A stretch of DNA of 33,455 bases from Bacillota bacterium (GCA_029550985.1 JAKPGH010000220.1:1-33455), one strand, 5' to 3'; counted from the first letter of the stretch, positions 1-9,024 are shown. Translations and numbers: made by a program. The notes: generated by a model not told the origin, from the sequence alone.

Positions 1-667
1 CGCCCAGCGTCTTGGCGGACACTGTGGAAGATGTACCATACACCTGATTGGTGCGCTTCCTCGCCCGTACCCGCACCGAGTAGGTGGTGTTCGGGGAAAG
101 CGAAGAAAGGGTAATACTGGCGCTGGTGCCTGCTGTGGTGGAAAACGGCGTCCATGTGCTGCCACCGTTCAGACTATATTGCCATATATCCGATGTGGCC
201 GAGGAGGACGCAGAAATCGTAAAGCCGTTGGCGGTAATGTTGGAAACCGAGCAGGATACCGTAGGCGCTGTCCGGTCAATGCTGTTCAGGGTAACGGTAG
301 TGGAGGCCGTAATGGTTCCGATGGATACCCCGGAATAAGTACCGGAAAAGCGCCAAGAAGCGGATAATGCCACCCCGCTTTTGGTGCCATTTGCGTTGTG
401 GTTGACCCGCACTGTTTTTGTTTTGAGCAGCTTCTTTTTCCAGCCGCTGCTATAATCTTCAATGGCGGGCACAGTATAGGTTTCACTTACACCGTTGATG
501 GAGATGGTGGAGTCGCTTCGAGCGCCCACATCGAGGGTGTAGTACGAAAGATAAACTTTAAGGGTTACGTCCGTATAGTTCCCCGTGATGCTCTGCGTGC
601 CGCTCCATTCACAATAAAGGCCAAAGCTGGAAACGGGATAATTCTGAAAGGTTCCACTAAGCGCCAT
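1..667 (-). CDS. Phage tail/minor structural protein, DUF859-like with fibronectin III-like part (partial, runs off left edge)
   Basis: An open frame runs from ATG at 667 to the window edge (222 codons) with no stop. It is preceded by GAGGAGG about 8 bases before the ATG and starts 11 bases after the stop of the tail endopeptidase gene. The first ~125 residues are Gly/Ser/Thr-rich beta-type sequence with a 'VNHNANGTKS' segment, which resembles the HN-DGTKS signature of DUF859 phage minor structural proteins. From about residue 130 the sequence (TAPTVS, then 'LSSLSPNTTYSVRVRA') reads as a fibronectin type III domain. Position after Dit and Tal fits a tail-tip, fiber or baseplate component exposed at the host-contact end. 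The C-terminus, and therefore any receptor-binding or enzymatic part, lies outside the window. Family placement is by recalled motif pattern; the structural role is well supported by gene order. Confidence 0.75.
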   Translation of the reverse strand, partial: MALSGTFQNYPVSSFGLYCEWSGTQSITGNYTDVTLKVYLSYYTLDVGARSDSTISINGVSETYTVPAIEDYSSGWKKKLLKTKTVRVNHNANGTKSGVALSASWRFSGTYSGVSIGTITASTTVTLNSIDRTAPTVSCSVSNITANGFTISASSSATSDIWQYSLNGGSTWTPFSTTAGTSASITLSSLSPNTTYSVRVRARKRTNQVYGTSSTVSAKTLG

Positions 668-678
668 ATTCCACCTCC

Positions 679-3060
679 TCAGTCCAAAATCACGATGTTC
701 AGCCCTTGCGAGGCCGTTGCCATGGGGACAAATTTGGTCTTGCCCACAGTCAGCTCACCATCTACCACGGTTTTCTTAGTGAGGGTTTCGTCTTTGTTCA
801 GCGAGAAAATTTTCTCGTCGTTGTAGTAGCCGGAAAATTCCGTATTATTGATAACCGTCCGCTGGGCCGAGTCTGCATTAGAAACCTCGATGCCGCGCCG
901 GTCAATTTTTACCTCAGAGGTATATATCTCGTTGGGCGCAGGCGTCCATTTATGGAGAGAGGTTCCCTCCGTCAGCATAATGTCGGAAACAAACAAGCTG
1001 GCATCGCGGGAATAAATTCTGATGGTGATAACGCTGTCCTGCACATCCGGCAGAACGGCGGTATATTCCGTCCACTCAAAGGCTTCGGAAGTATTGAATA
1101 AGTCGATCTCCGTATCCCCATTGATGATGGCCCGGACATAGGCATTATAAGTGGAGGTTTTCTTCGCCTTCACCGTCAGCCGGTAGGATTGCCCCGGCAC
1201 AATGCTATCCACTATCTGCGTCAGCGTACTGTATGCGTTCAATTGAAAGCAGGAGTTGGAAACAGTGCTGTTCTTGGTTTCAGCGCCTTGCTGGGCGGTA
1301 ATCGTTCCGGCATACGTCCAGTCATCCGAAAGGCCGTTTAAGCCGGCTGAATTGCGAACGAAGTTGATGCCGCCACTGTACTGCTCCTGCATGGTGAGGG
1401 ATAGCCCATCCACGGATTGTTGAAGCTGGGACATCTGGCTTTCCATCGCCTGTACCCGCTCCTGCTCCTCGGAAAGCTCTCCACCCACCGTTTCCACGGA
1501 CTCGGTGAGGCTTGCCACAAAGCTATTCAAGCCATCAATGGATTGCTGAAACTGGCTCACCCGTCCATTGACTTCTTCCAGAGAGCTTGTGGTGGCATAG
1601 GCGCTGAACATGACCTCGCCGGATTCCAGATCCCAATAGGACGAGCCATCTTGGGATTGGATTACCCCGGCCTTAATAATGTTCGCAATCAGGGAGCCGG
1701 AGGTGATGAAGTCCGCCACGATCTGCCCATCGGCAGTGATAGCGGTTTCATAGGGGCCGTTGTAGCCATTGCTGGAAAAGCCAAGCCCCTGCACATTCCA
1801 GCGCCATACATTGACCGCGTCCTCAATGGAGGGCTGGTCTAAAATCAGCAGCTCGTAAGGCTGCCCATTTTCGCTGTCTGTATGCAGCACCACATAGCCA
1901 CCAGCTTGGCCGGTGATGCGGTTGGTGGCATTGTTGATCGCCGAAGAAATCAGCCTCGGAAAGTGGCCCACGGTTTCCTGCACCTGTTCCACCGAAGATT
2001 GGATTTCAGAGAACGAGGTAATCATGCTGGATTTTTCGCTGCCGAGCGTAATGCTGGTGTATCTCTCCGCCAGCGTATCGTAGACCGTCTGGATCACCTT
2101 GGCGGTAGCGGATACCCCCAGCACCGTATGGCGCACTGAAACGGTATCGCACAGGGATACCCGCTCCAAGAGTGCAGAATATTCCGGCTGCTTCCACAAG
2201 GGCTGAAAACTTATCTTTAACGTGGGCACAGTCGTACCCAGCGGGTTTTCCTCCAAGTAGGCTTCCGCCACTTCCCGCAGCATATCTCCGGTGATCTCCA
2301 CACCGCTCTCGAAGCGGTCTGTGAAATCCATAATCAGCACTTTGGAGCGGGTCATTTCCTCGTTGGTAATCGGGAGGGTTTCCTCCGGCAGCGTCACCAC
2401 CGTTTCTTCGTCCTCTACCGTGTAAACAGCATACGGCAGCAGGTCGGTATAAACGGAGGAATTATCCTCGTCCTGTTCCAGCTCGGTCAGGTTCTTGCCG
2501 TATTCAATCACGACCCCGGTATTCTGGCCCCGGTGCGTATGAAATTTTACCGTGAAATTATCCCACTCATATTCTCCATGCCATTTAGAAAGCATAGAGC
2601 CAGCCGAACCGCCAAGACAGGAACGGACGCTTTGCGGCTGTACCACAGAAAACTCTTTTGCCTCGCTGTAATCCGTCCACCCTGTAAATCGGCTGTCCCC
2701 AGCAAGGATCTGGTTCAGGAGCAGCGCCGGGGAACGGCTTTCCGTTGAAAAAGGCATCACCGGCACGTTGGCAAGGTCATAGCTGATATGCTGTGCATAG
2801 ACCGACACCACGCCGTTCATGGGCTTTGTGATCCGGTAAATACGAAACGCCTGCTCCTCGGAGGTATCGTTGGGCTTTGCTTTGATGATCCGCTCTTTGG
2901 CAATTTGTCCGTAATGCTGCCCATCCACCGGGTAGCGGAGCAGGCACTCGAACAGGCCGTTGCGCTCCTCCGTAACTTCACAGGAGATGGTATCGGTCAG
3001 GGTTCCAATCCCAAAGGTGGAAAAGCTGGCAGTATTGGAAGCATATAAAACCGGGATCAT
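679..3060 (-). CDS. Phage tail endopeptidase / tail-associated lysin (Tal, prophage endopeptidase tail family)
   Basis: 793 residues from ATG at 3060, which overlaps the TGA of the Dit gene as ATGA; an AAGGTGG sequence lies upstream. The N-terminal ~370 residues match the general pattern of Siphoviridae Tal/gp18-like proteins (opening with a short beta region, then 'FRIYRITKPMNGVVSVYAQHISYDL', cut here for brevity to its key residues around 80-110). This is followed by a long linker and coiled coil with repeated 'SQFQQSIDGLNSF' and 'SQLQQSVDGLSLT' heptads at roughly 500-570, and a carbohydrate-binding-like beta region at roughly 590-710 ('GINFVRNSAGL', 'QSYRLTVKAKK'). It forms the tail tip with Dit and may aid wall penetration; no catalytic residues of a peptidoglycan hydrolase could be assigned by eye. 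Gene order TMP-Dit-Tal is canonical. The family is confident, enzymatic activity is uncertain. Confidence 0.82.
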   Translation of the reverse strand: MIPVLYASNTASFSTFGIGTLTDTISCEVTEERNGLFECLLRYPVDGQHYGQIAKERIIKAKPNDTSEEQAFRIYRITKPMNGVVSVYAQHISYDLANVPVMPFSTESRSPALLLNQILAGDSRFTGWTDYSEAKEFSVVQPQSVRSCLGGSAGSMLSKWHGEYEWDNFTVKFHTHRGQNTGVVIEYGKNLTELEQDEDNSSVYTDLLPYAVYTVEDEETVVTLPEETLPITNEEMTRSKVLIMDFTDRFESGVEITGDMLREVAEAYLEENPLGTTVPTLKISFQPLWKQPEYSALLERVSLCDTVSVRHTVLGVSATAKVIQTVYDTLAERYTSITLGSEKSSMITSFSEIQSSVEQVQETVGHFPRLISSAINNATNRITGQAGGYVVLHTDSENGQPYELLILDQPSIEDAVNVWRWNVQGLGFSSNGYNGPYETAITADGQIVADFITSGSLIANIIKAGVIQSQDGSSYWDLESGEVMFSAYATTSSLEEVNGRVSQFQQSIDGLNSFVASLTESVETVGGELSEEQERVQAMESQMSQLQQSVDGLSLTMQEQYSGGINFVRNSAGLNGLSDDWTYAGTITAQQGAETKNSTVSNSCFQLNAYSTLTQIVDSIVPGQSYRLTVKAKKTSTYNAYVRAIINGDTEIDLFNTSEAFEWTEYTAVLPDVQDSVITIRIYSRDASLFVSDIMLTEGTSLHKWTPAPNEIYTSEVKIDRRGIEVSNADSAQRTVINNTEFSGYYNDEKIFSLNKDETLTKKTVVDGELTVGKTKFVPMATASQGLNIVILD

Positions 3061-3788
3061 AACGTACACCACCTTGGGGTAACAGCGAGAGCAGTAATGC
3101 CGCCGGAAAAGGACAATGTATTGTCGCCGGGGTATAGCAGCGGAAAACCGCTCCCCGTTACGGTATCGTTTTTGAGCAGGGTGTCTTTATAGAAGTTCAT
3201 CTGCTCAGAGTCGGCCTCCACATAGCCATCTATATCTGAAAAAGTCCATGTGCGGTTTGAACCGGCTGATTGTATGGTGAGGGTGCCTTCGCCGCTGCCC
3301 GTTATGCGGAGATACGGGCGGCTGGTAAACGGAAAGGGATTATTGAGTACCTCCCCGGAGGTCGCCACAGAAACGCTCTCGTTTCCAGCCTCACTATACC
3401 GGAAGGGCTTGCAGGAAAAATTCACAGTGAAGCTCCCGATCCGGTTGAGTTGCTCCTCAATATCCAATCCTTCCTTGATTACGCCATACCGGACAAAGCC
3501 GGTATCATAGGAGTCCGTGATGGGGTGATACCGATCCGGCTCTGCGAAAAGCCAGCCACGGATGGCCCGGAGGGTATCTGCAAGACTCTGGATCGTCCGA
3601 TGGGCCACAAAGGCCGTATAGGACACCGATGCGTTGGCAAAGCGGTTATTTGGAATAATGAGGTCGCCGTTTCTGCCGGGGATTGCTTGAAAAGTCGCGT
3701 CAAAAGCAGGGGCGGAAAAAACATTTTTGCTCTCGATATGCAGCCCAAAGTCTGCGGAGCTTTGCCCGTTATAAGTAAAAAAGTTCAT
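3057..3788 (-). CDS. Distal tail protein (Dit)
   Basis: 243 residues. The ATG at 3788 overlaps the tape-measure stop (ATGA), and its own TGA overlaps the Tal start, so the three genes are translationally coupled. The N-terminus 'MNFFTYNGQSSADFGL' and the following 'IPGRNGDLI' are typical of Dit proteins (phage_tail/SPP1 gp19.1-like family), with the conserved PGR-G turn near residue 38. The C-terminal half is a beta-rich galectin-like part (about 130-243). Dit forms the hexameric hub between the tail tube and the tail tip and anchors Tal. Length is normal for the family. Nothing looks broken. Confidence 0.88.
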   Translation of the reverse strand: MNFFTYNGQSSADFGLHIESKNVFSAPAFDATFQAIPGRNGDLIIPNNRFANASVSYTAFVAHRTIQSLADTLRAIRGWLFAEPDRYHPITDSYDTGFVRYGVIKEGLDIEEQLNRIGSFTVNFSCKPFRYSEAGNESVSVATSGEVLNNPFPFTSRPYLRITGSGEGTLTIQSAGSNRTWTFSDIDGYVEADSEQMNFYKDTLLKNDTVTGSGFPLLYPGDNTLSFSGGITALAVTPRWCTL

Positions 3789-6721
3789 GCAAATACCACC
3801 CCTTTCCGCATGGCAAACTGGCTCGCGGTTTCCATGACCTCGTTGGTGAGCTGGCGAATATCCTCCACGCCATAGTTGTTAAAGTTCGTAATATTCAGCA
3901 CAATGGCAAAGCCGCTGGTTCCCGTTGCGCCAGCCATGGCCGAGGCCGCCGCTTTGCCGAAGTTGCTGCCCACGGAGAAATCCGTCGGCAAGGCAGTCTG
4001 CATCCCTTCTGCCAGCTCGTTCATCACGCCATCAATATCCTTGCTCATGGCTTTTGCGGCATTGACAGCCTGCCCACCATTGTCCTCAATGGAACCGGCA
4101 AGGCCCTTGACGAGCATTTCACCAACCCATGCCATCTCCTTGGAAGGCGAATTGATGCCGAAGAAGCTGCAAATACCGTCCCAAATCCCGGAAATCCAGC
4201 CAGACACCTTATCCCAAATCCAGCCTGCAAGGCTCTGGATACCAGACCAAAGGCCCTGCACAATGTTTTTGCCGACATTGACGATCTGGCCCATGGAGGA
4301 GGTAAAGGCATTGACAATCCCCGCAATGATCTGCGGCACCGCTTTGACAATCTCCACGATGATCGTGGGCAGGTTTTGGATCAGCGACACAAATAGCCGA
4401 ACGCCTGCCTGAATGATTTGCGGGATGCTGTTGATAATGGCATTAACCAGCGAGGAGATGATCTGCGGGATCGCCTGCAAAATGGTGGTGATGATGGTCG
4501 GCAGGTTTTGGATAAGAGAAACCAGCAGCCGTACACCAGCGTCGATAATCTGCGGGATGGAGTTAAGCACCGCCGTGACAATGCCATCTATAATCTGCGG
4601 GATTGCCGCCACAATAGCCGAGATGATTTCCGGCAGGGCCTCTACCAAAGAGGTCAAAAGCTGGATGCCCGCCTCAATGATCTGCGGGATAGAGTCCAGC
4701 AGGAATGTGACGATGGCCGTAATGATCTCCGGCAGGGCTGCAATCAAGACAGGGATTGCGTCCAGAAGCCCCTGCGCAAGCCCGGTAATGAGCTGCAAGG
4801 CTGCGTCCAACAAAAGCGGCAGATTTTCAATCAGCGTTTGCGCAATCAGCATGACCGCCTGAACAATGGATGGGATCAATGTAGGCGCAGCCTGCGCTAA
4901 GCCCGTCGCCAGTGTGGCGATCACCTGAACCGCTGCCTCCATGATTTGAGGCAGGCTCATTAAAATTCCCTGTACCAAGGTCAGCACTAATTGCAGCGCC
5001 CCCTCAGTCAGTAGAGGCAGGGCCGCCACCAGCCCATTGAGCAAGGTGAGGATGATATTTGTCGCGGATTCGATCAGCAGGGGCAGGTTCGTCATAATGG
5101 CCGAGCCGATGCTCGTCACAATGTTCATGCCCAGTTCGAGGAATACCGGCATCTTTTCCAGAATGATATTCAGGACACCCTCAATAGCGGAGCCAATAGC
5201 AAGGCCGATCTGTTCAAAGTTCCCGTTGGCTGCGTTGATTTCGTTCCCCAGCGTAGAGAATACATCGGTGATCCCTGCTGACATCTCACTGGCCAAAGGC
5301 AGGAAAACGCCCTGAATAGAGCGTTTTGTCCCTTCAATGGCAGAGTCCAGATTGTCATACTTGATCTGGTTGATTTGAGAGAGGGCATCATAGGTGCGGC
5401 CCGCGCCATCTTCCATGCTGGCCAGTACCGGCAGGACGTTGGCCTGCAAATCCTCAAATTGCGTGCCGAACAGGTTGACCGCCGCCGTATTCTTGGCGAT
5501 GGGGTCGTCCATATCGTCCAGTGCGTTGACGACCTCGAAAAATGCCTGCCGGGCGGTATCGCCGCCAGCGGCAAAGCGGGCCGCCATTGCGTCCGCATCC
5601 ATCCCCAGCGCCTGAAAGGCTTGGGTGGTGGTGTCGCTGCCATCCTTGACGCGCAGGTTAAATTCCTTGACCGCATCACCCACCTTATCGATTGAAAAAA
5701 CACCGGCCTCCGCACCGCTGATAAGGCCGCTCACAAATTCATCGGCAGAGAGGCCAAGGGCAGCGTATTGCGCCGAGTATTCGTTCAGGGTGTCGAGCAG
5801 GTCGCCGTTTTGATCCGCACCGTTTTGTGCGCCCACCGCGATGATGTTATAGGCTTCTTCGGCAGTTACACCGAAGTTTTTCATCAGGGCGCTGGCTGCG
5901 CGGGCGGACTCCTGCAAGTCATAGCCAAAGGTGTCCCGAAGGGCAAAGCCAGATTCAGTGGCCTTTTGCAGATCATCATCCATAAGGCCGGTGGTTCGCC
6001 GGACAACGGAAAGCCCTTCCGCCACATCCTCCAAGCTGTCGCCGAAGTTGTTTGTATAGACCTTCCGGGCGGTTTCGCCGAGGGCCTCCAATTCTGCGCC
6101 GGTAGCACCGGTGGAAGCGGAAATCTGGTTGACCGCCTGATTGTACTCGTCGCCGAGCTGTACGAGGCCCACACCTGCGGAAACGGCAGCGGCTCCAATC
6201 GCCACCACAGCGGCAGCGACAACCGCACCGATGGTCTTAGCAATACTGCCCAGCTTTTCAAATCTGCCACCTGCATCGTCAGCATTATCCGCGCTCTCTA
6301 CAAGGGAGTCCCCAAAATCGTCGGCTTGGTCGCCTGCATCGTCCATGGCGTTTCCGGCTTCCTCTAAGGCCCGGTTATTATCCGCCAGCTCCCGCTCCAT
6401 CTCATTGAGGGTGGCCTGCGCATTATTGAGCTGGGTTTGCCATTGCTTTGTGCGCCTGTCATTTTCCCCGAAGGAGTTTGTGGCGTTTTCCAGCGCCTGC
6501 TGCAAGGTGCTGATTTTCTGGCGCTGGGTATCAATCTCTTGATTGAGGACGCGGTTCCGGGCGGAAAGGGCCTCCACGGATTTATCCTGCTTGTCAAACT
6601 GAGAGGCCACGAGGTTCATTTCCGAGCCAAGCACCTTAAAAGTCTGGTTGATTTCCGCTAAAGCCTTCTTAAATTCTTTTTCGCCTTCAACACCGATTTT
6701 CAGCCCAAAATTGTCCGCCAC
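3785..6721 (-). CDS. Tail tape measure protein
   Basis: 978 residues. GTG at 6721 is chosen because AAGGAGG sits 8 bases before it; a second GTG at 6730 overlaps that Shine-Dalgarno sequence. Residues 1-140 are charged and heptad-rich (coiled coil, 'KEFKKALAEINQTFK'); a Gly/Ala hydrophobic segment lies around 160-190 and the TP901-type tape-measure core follows. Residues ~560-810 are an array of hydrophobic repeats of about 30-40 residues built on 'PQII..G...' and 'LLxSLIxxLPxII'. The C-terminus has the common 'GINSPSKEM' motif. It sets tail length and passes through the tail tube; hydrophobic stretches are thought to act in membrane passage of DNA. It follows the tail chaperone pair and precedes Dit, as expected. 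Confidence 0.92.
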   Translation of the reverse strand: MADNFGLKIGVEGEKEFKKALAEINQTFKVLGSEMNLVASQFDKQDKSVEALSARNRVLNQEIDTQRQKISTLQQALENATNSFGENDRRTKQWQTQLNNAQATLNEMERELADNNRALEEAGNAMDDAGDQADDFGDSLVESADNADDAGGRFEKLGSIAKTIGAVVAAAVVAIGAAAVSAGVGLVQLGDEYNQAVNQISASTGATGAELEALGETARKVYTNNFGDSLEDVAEGLSVVRRTTGLMDDDLQKATESGFALRDTFGYDLQESARAASALMKNFGVTAEEAYNIIAVGAQNGADQNGDLLDTLNEYSAQYAALGLSADEFVSGLISGAEAGVFSIDKVGDAVKEFNLRVKDGSDTTTQAFQALGMDADAMAARFAAGGDTARQAFFEVVNALDDMDDPIAKNTAAVNLFGTQFEDLQANVLPVLASMEDGAGRTYDALSQINQIKYDNLDSAIEGTKRSIQGVFLPLASEMSAGITDVFSTLGNEINAANGNFEQIGLAIGSAIEGVLNIILEKMPVFLELGMNIVTSIGSAIMTNLPLLIESATNIILTLLNGLVAALPLLTEGALQLVLTLVQGILMSLPQIMEAAVQVIATLATGLAQAAPTLIPSIVQAVMLIAQTLIENLPLLLDAALQLITGLAQGLLDAIPVLIAALPEIITAIVTFLLDSIPQIIEAGIQLLTSLVEALPEIISAIVAAIPQIIDGIVTAVLNSIPQIIDAGVRLLVSLIQNLPTIITTILQAIPQIISSLVNAIINSIPQIIQAGVRLFVSLIQNLPTIIVEIVKAVPQIIAGIVNAFTSSMGQIVNVGKNIVQGLWSGIQSLAGWIWDKVSGWISGIWDGICSFFGINSPSKEMAWVGEMLVKGLAGSIEDNGGQAVNAAKAMSKDIDGVMNELAEGMQTALPTDFSVGSNFGKAAASAMAGATGTSGFAIVLNITNFNNYGVEDIRQLTNEVMETASQFAMRKGVVFA

Positions 6722-6754
6722 GGATACCACCTCCTTCCTCCGGCGAGGGCAGTC

Positions 6755-7332
6755 TTAAATTCCAGCCGGGATAATATCGTCAATGAACAGTTCCCGCTTG
6801 GGCTTGCTGATCCCGGTAAACTGCTTGTGGCACTCCCATAAATCCAGCAGATACCCGAAAGGCATCAGCCACGCTTCCTCCTCAGAGCGCCGCAGGGGAA
6901 CCGTTGCATAATAAATCAGTCGGGTAAACAACTCCTCGTCGCTTACCCGACCGGCACGTTTTTTGGATCGGCCTCGCTTTCGATGTTCCGCTTCGTACCC
7001 CGGAACATGGCCTCCATGATTGCGTCCTTATAGGTTGCCAGCTCCAAAGGCGAAGTCAGAAGTTCGACCTCCTCCTCGGTGAGCAGGGGCTTCGGATCAT
7101 CCTTGTGGCGCAGGTTATAAATTAAAACGCTCTGGTTTGCCATGAGGGCAATCAGCCAGATGATCTCGTCCAGCGCCATCTCAAAATTTTCCGATTTCAT
7201 CAGCTTGGTGCCGAGATTTTCCAGACCGCCGTACCGCTTGGCGATCTCCTTGGTGGCTCTGGTCGTCAGCAGCAGCTCATAGGTTTCTCCGCCGATCTGA
7301 ATAGCTGCGGCGCGTTCATTTTGCTCCATCAT
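6755..7332 (-). CDS. Tail assembly chaperone fusion product made by -1 ribosomal frameshift (G-T type)
   Basis: This is the frameshifted product sharing the first 125 codons of the chaperone gene. A canonical slippery heptamer A AAA AAC lies at 6964-6958 on the minus strand in exactly the required frame (codons CCA AAA AAC), five codons before the zero-frame stop. A shift of -1 continues as 'RAGRVSDEELFTRLIYY', and 67 residues follow to TAA at 6755. This extension has no ribosome site of its own and no useful start codon at its head, but its sequence ('TVPLRRSEEEAWLMPFG', 'KPKRELFIDDIIP') is conserved-looking coding sequence that fills the space before the tape-measure gene. In lambda and most siphoviruses gpG/gpGT-type chaperones are made this way and wrap the tape measure during tail assembly. 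Confidence 0.85.
6943..7332 (-). CDS. Tail assembly chaperone (short, unshifted form)
   Basis: 129 residues from ATG at 7332, overlapping the major tail protein stop (GCATGATGG), with GAGGAGG 5-6 bases upstream. The sequence has the pattern of a G-type chaperone: a small beta N-terminus ('IQIGGETYELLLTTRATKEI'), then helical sequence with 'LGTKLMKSENFEMALDEIIWLIALMANQS'-type content around residues 40-70 and 'PLELATYKDAIMEAM' at about 92-106. The product should bind the tape-measure protein and major tail protein before tail polymerisation. It ends with GTG CCG GTC GGG TAA just after the slippery site described for the longer form. The ratio of the short to long forms is set by frameshift efficiency. 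Confidence 0.85.
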   Translation of the reverse strand: MMEQNERAAAIQIGGETYELLLTTRATKEIAKRYGGLENLGTKLMKSENFEMALDEIIWLIALMANQSVLIYNLRHKDDPKPLLTEEEVELLTSPLELATYKDAIMEAMFRGTKRNIESEADPKNVPVG

Positions 7333-7922
7333 GCAACCTCCTCTGTATAGTCAGGCTCATAAACCTCCGTGTACCAGCCGGTGATAACACTGGACTCCAC
7401 CGCAGCATCGTCCTCATTGACCTCGGCCTTCCAAGGATGCTCGTTCTTTCCGTCCAGCTTATTGCGGCGCATGACTGTCCCCTCAATCGTCGGGGTGGAA
7501 AACTCGATAGAATCTCCCTTGGTCGTCAGGTTGGTGGAAGGCACCGCAAATTTCACCCGGTAGAGCCAGAAATATCGGTAAGTGCCGTTTGCCTTGCGGG
7601 CGCGAAAGCCCACCGCCACCGGTGCGCCATCATTCTCGCTGGAAGAAATCAAAACACCGTTTGCGTCAATCTTTGCCCCGGTAAGCGCCTCGGCAGCGGC
7701 CACGCCAATATCGTCCACCCCGAGGGAAAGGGTGCCGCTCTTAAATTCCTTTACAATCTCCGCCGCGCCATCGTCGGCATACAGCGTGGCTTCATTCAGT
7801 TCGATGGAAAGCTCCGCTGTCATTGCCTTGGCCAGCATGACAGGGGTGCCGTATTCTTCGTCGCCGTTTTCATCCTCGGTGATCGGGGCGTAAAACAGCT
7901 TGTCAAGGCCAATCGTCGCCAT
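7329..7922 (-). CDS. Major tail protein (tail tube)
   Basis: 197 residues. The start ATG at 7922 follows GGAGG with good spacing and sits just after the stop of the tail completion gene, whose last codons encode the ribosome site. The opening 'MATIGLDKLFYAPITEDENGDE' and the later 'AELSIELNEATLYADDGAAE' and 'LTTKGDSIEFSTPTIEG' are typical of phi13/phage major tail proteins (phage_TTP family). It polymerises as hexameric rings into the tail tube. Position between the tail terminator and the chaperones is canonical. Length is normal for the family; the C-terminus 'YEPDYTEEVA' is acidic, with no added Ig-like domain. Confidence 0.88.
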   Translation of the reverse strand: MATIGLDKLFYAPITEDENGDEEYGTPVMLAKAMTAELSIELNEATLYADDGAAEIVKEFKSGTLSLGVDDIGVAAAEALTGAKIDANGVLISSSENDGAPVAVGFRARKANGTYRYFWLYRVKFAVPSTNLTTKGDSIEFSTPTIEGTVMRRNKLDGKNEHPWKAEVNEDDAAVESSVITGWYTEVYEPDYTEEVA

Positions 7923-7926
7923 GTAT

Positions 7927-8268
7927 TCAATCCTCCATTCCGTAATGTTTCGCCACATCTATGGCGTAATGGTGAAAGCCGGTGTCGTCCTCATGGCCGA
8001 TATACCGGCGATCCGTGATAACAAAATCCGCACCCAGCAGGGCGCGGATCATCGCGTTTTTTTGCTTGGTGTAGCTTCCCTTGTTGAAATAGGACAGCCG
8101 GGCCTCCTGTATGTCATAGAGCGGGGCGTTATCCCCATGGAGGCCAAAGCTGTCCCCGAGAGGCGTAATCACCAGATATTCGTCCGGCGGGGTATCGCTG
8201 AAAACGCCGGTTTCTATGGGAATCCCCAAAGGCAGCAGGCAGGTGTTCAAATCTTCCAACAGGCTCAA
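7927..8268 (-). CDS. Tail completion / tail terminator-like protein
   Basis: 113 residues. The best start is TTG at 8268, with GGAGG directly upstream; TTG overlaps the TGA of the preceding gene (TTGA), so translation is coupled. The sequence ('LNTCLLPLGIPIETGVFSDTPPDEYLVITPLGD') has the pattern of small alpha/beta tail-terminator or gp17-like proteins that cap the tail tube and join it to the head. The C-terminus 'GFHHYAIDVAKHYGMED' is typical of this position-conserved family. Gene order HK97 gp10-like, this gene, then major tail protein supports the role. It is a family assignment from pattern and position, without a catalytic motif to check. Confidence 0.75.
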   Translation of the reverse strand: MSLLEDLNTCLLPLGIPIETGVFSDTPPDEYLVITPLGDSFGLHGDNAPLYDIQEARLSYFNKGSYTKQKNAMIRALLGADFVITDRRYIGHEDDTGFHHYAIDVAKHYGMED

Positions 8269-8696
8269 ATTTCCTCCACCTCCTGCTCAAACGTCCGCTT
8301 CATCGCCTCAATGCAGGGAGCGCGGGAGGCGGTGCGGGCGGGCTTTAAGAAAGGCTTTGCCGGCTGGCCGCTCTTGCCGTATTCCAGCACGTTGGCGATC
8401 ATGGCGTTGCTGCGGCCATCCGAGCGCGGTTCGGCAAAACCTACCTTCACGTTGTAATTGCCTTCCCGGTCAATCTTGGCCGGGGAAACGCCGAGGGCGG
8501 ACACCAGCTCGCCGGTAGAGCGGGACTCCTCTTTGGTATCGCGGCCAATGACCGCCTGCAAGTTGGAGCGCACCTTTTCCAGAACGACCTCGCCGCCAGC
8601 TTCCAGCACTTTTGGAAGGATCTCGTCGGTTTTATCTCCCAGCCGGGAGAGCTTTAAGAGGAAATCCTCCGGCATTTTAATCTGTACCTTAGCCAT
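8265..8696 (-). CDS. HK97 gp10-like tail-component protein
   Basis: 143 residues from ATG at 8696, overlapping the end of the upstream gene (GCAAATGGCTAA). The layout matches the HK97 gp10 family: an N-terminal helix ('LLKLSRLGDKTDEILPKVLEAGGEVV'), a middle region with 'TGELVSALGVSP', and the signature C-terminal 'NVLEYGKSGQPAKPFLKPA' around residues 102-120 followed by a helix. The family acts at the head-tail junction or in tail assembly of long-tailed phages. Its stop overlaps the start of the tail completion gene. No anomalies. Confidence 0.85.
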   Translation of the reverse strand: MAKVQIKMPEDFLLKLSRLGDKTDEILPKVLEAGGEVVLEKVRSNLQAVIGRDTKEESRSTGELVSALGVSPAKIDREGNYNVKVGFAEPRSDGRSNAMIANVLEYGKSGQPAKPFLKPARTASRAPCIEAMKRTFEQEVEEI

Positions 8697-9024
8697 TTGC
8701 CGCCACCACCTTTTTCGCTAAAATCTCCACATACATCCCGCGCCCCTTTACATCTTCCACACTGGTAATGTCATACCGGCAGCCTTCGCAGAGCAGGAAC
8801 AGCTTGGTAGAAACCACCACTCCGGGGATGGCCCGGAAGCGGAACAGGTCGGTGGCCTCCGAAAAGGCCGCCCGGTTGGCCCACCGCTCGCTGCCATGGC
8901 GGGCTTCGTGATAGGCACGAACCTCCGCCAGCACTTTATCCTGCTGCGTGGCAAACCCTTCTGCATCCTTTACCGTCTCAGTGGAAAGGAGCTGCACCGG
9001 GGTGCGCATTTTCCCGTAAGACAT
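8689..9024 (-). CDS. Head-tail adaptor / head closure protein
   Basis: 111 residues, starting at ATG 9024 three bases after the previous stop, with AGGTG upstream. The motif order is that of the phage head-tail joining family (SPP1 gp16-like): 'MRTPVQLLSTETVKDAEGFAT' at the start, 'EVRAYHEARHGSERWANRAAFSEATDLFRFRA' in the middle (AxxxxxxGxE and TxxFxxR pattern), then 'YDITSVEDVKGRGMYVEILAKKV' at the end. It closes the portal/connector channel after packaging. Position after the connector and before gp10-like is canonical. Confidence 0.87.
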   Translation of the reverse strand: MSYGKMRTPVQLLSTETVKDAEGFATQQDKVLAEVRAYHEARHGSERWANRAAFSEATDLFRFRAIPGVVVSTKLFLLCEGCRYDITSVEDVKGRGMYVEILAKKVVAANG

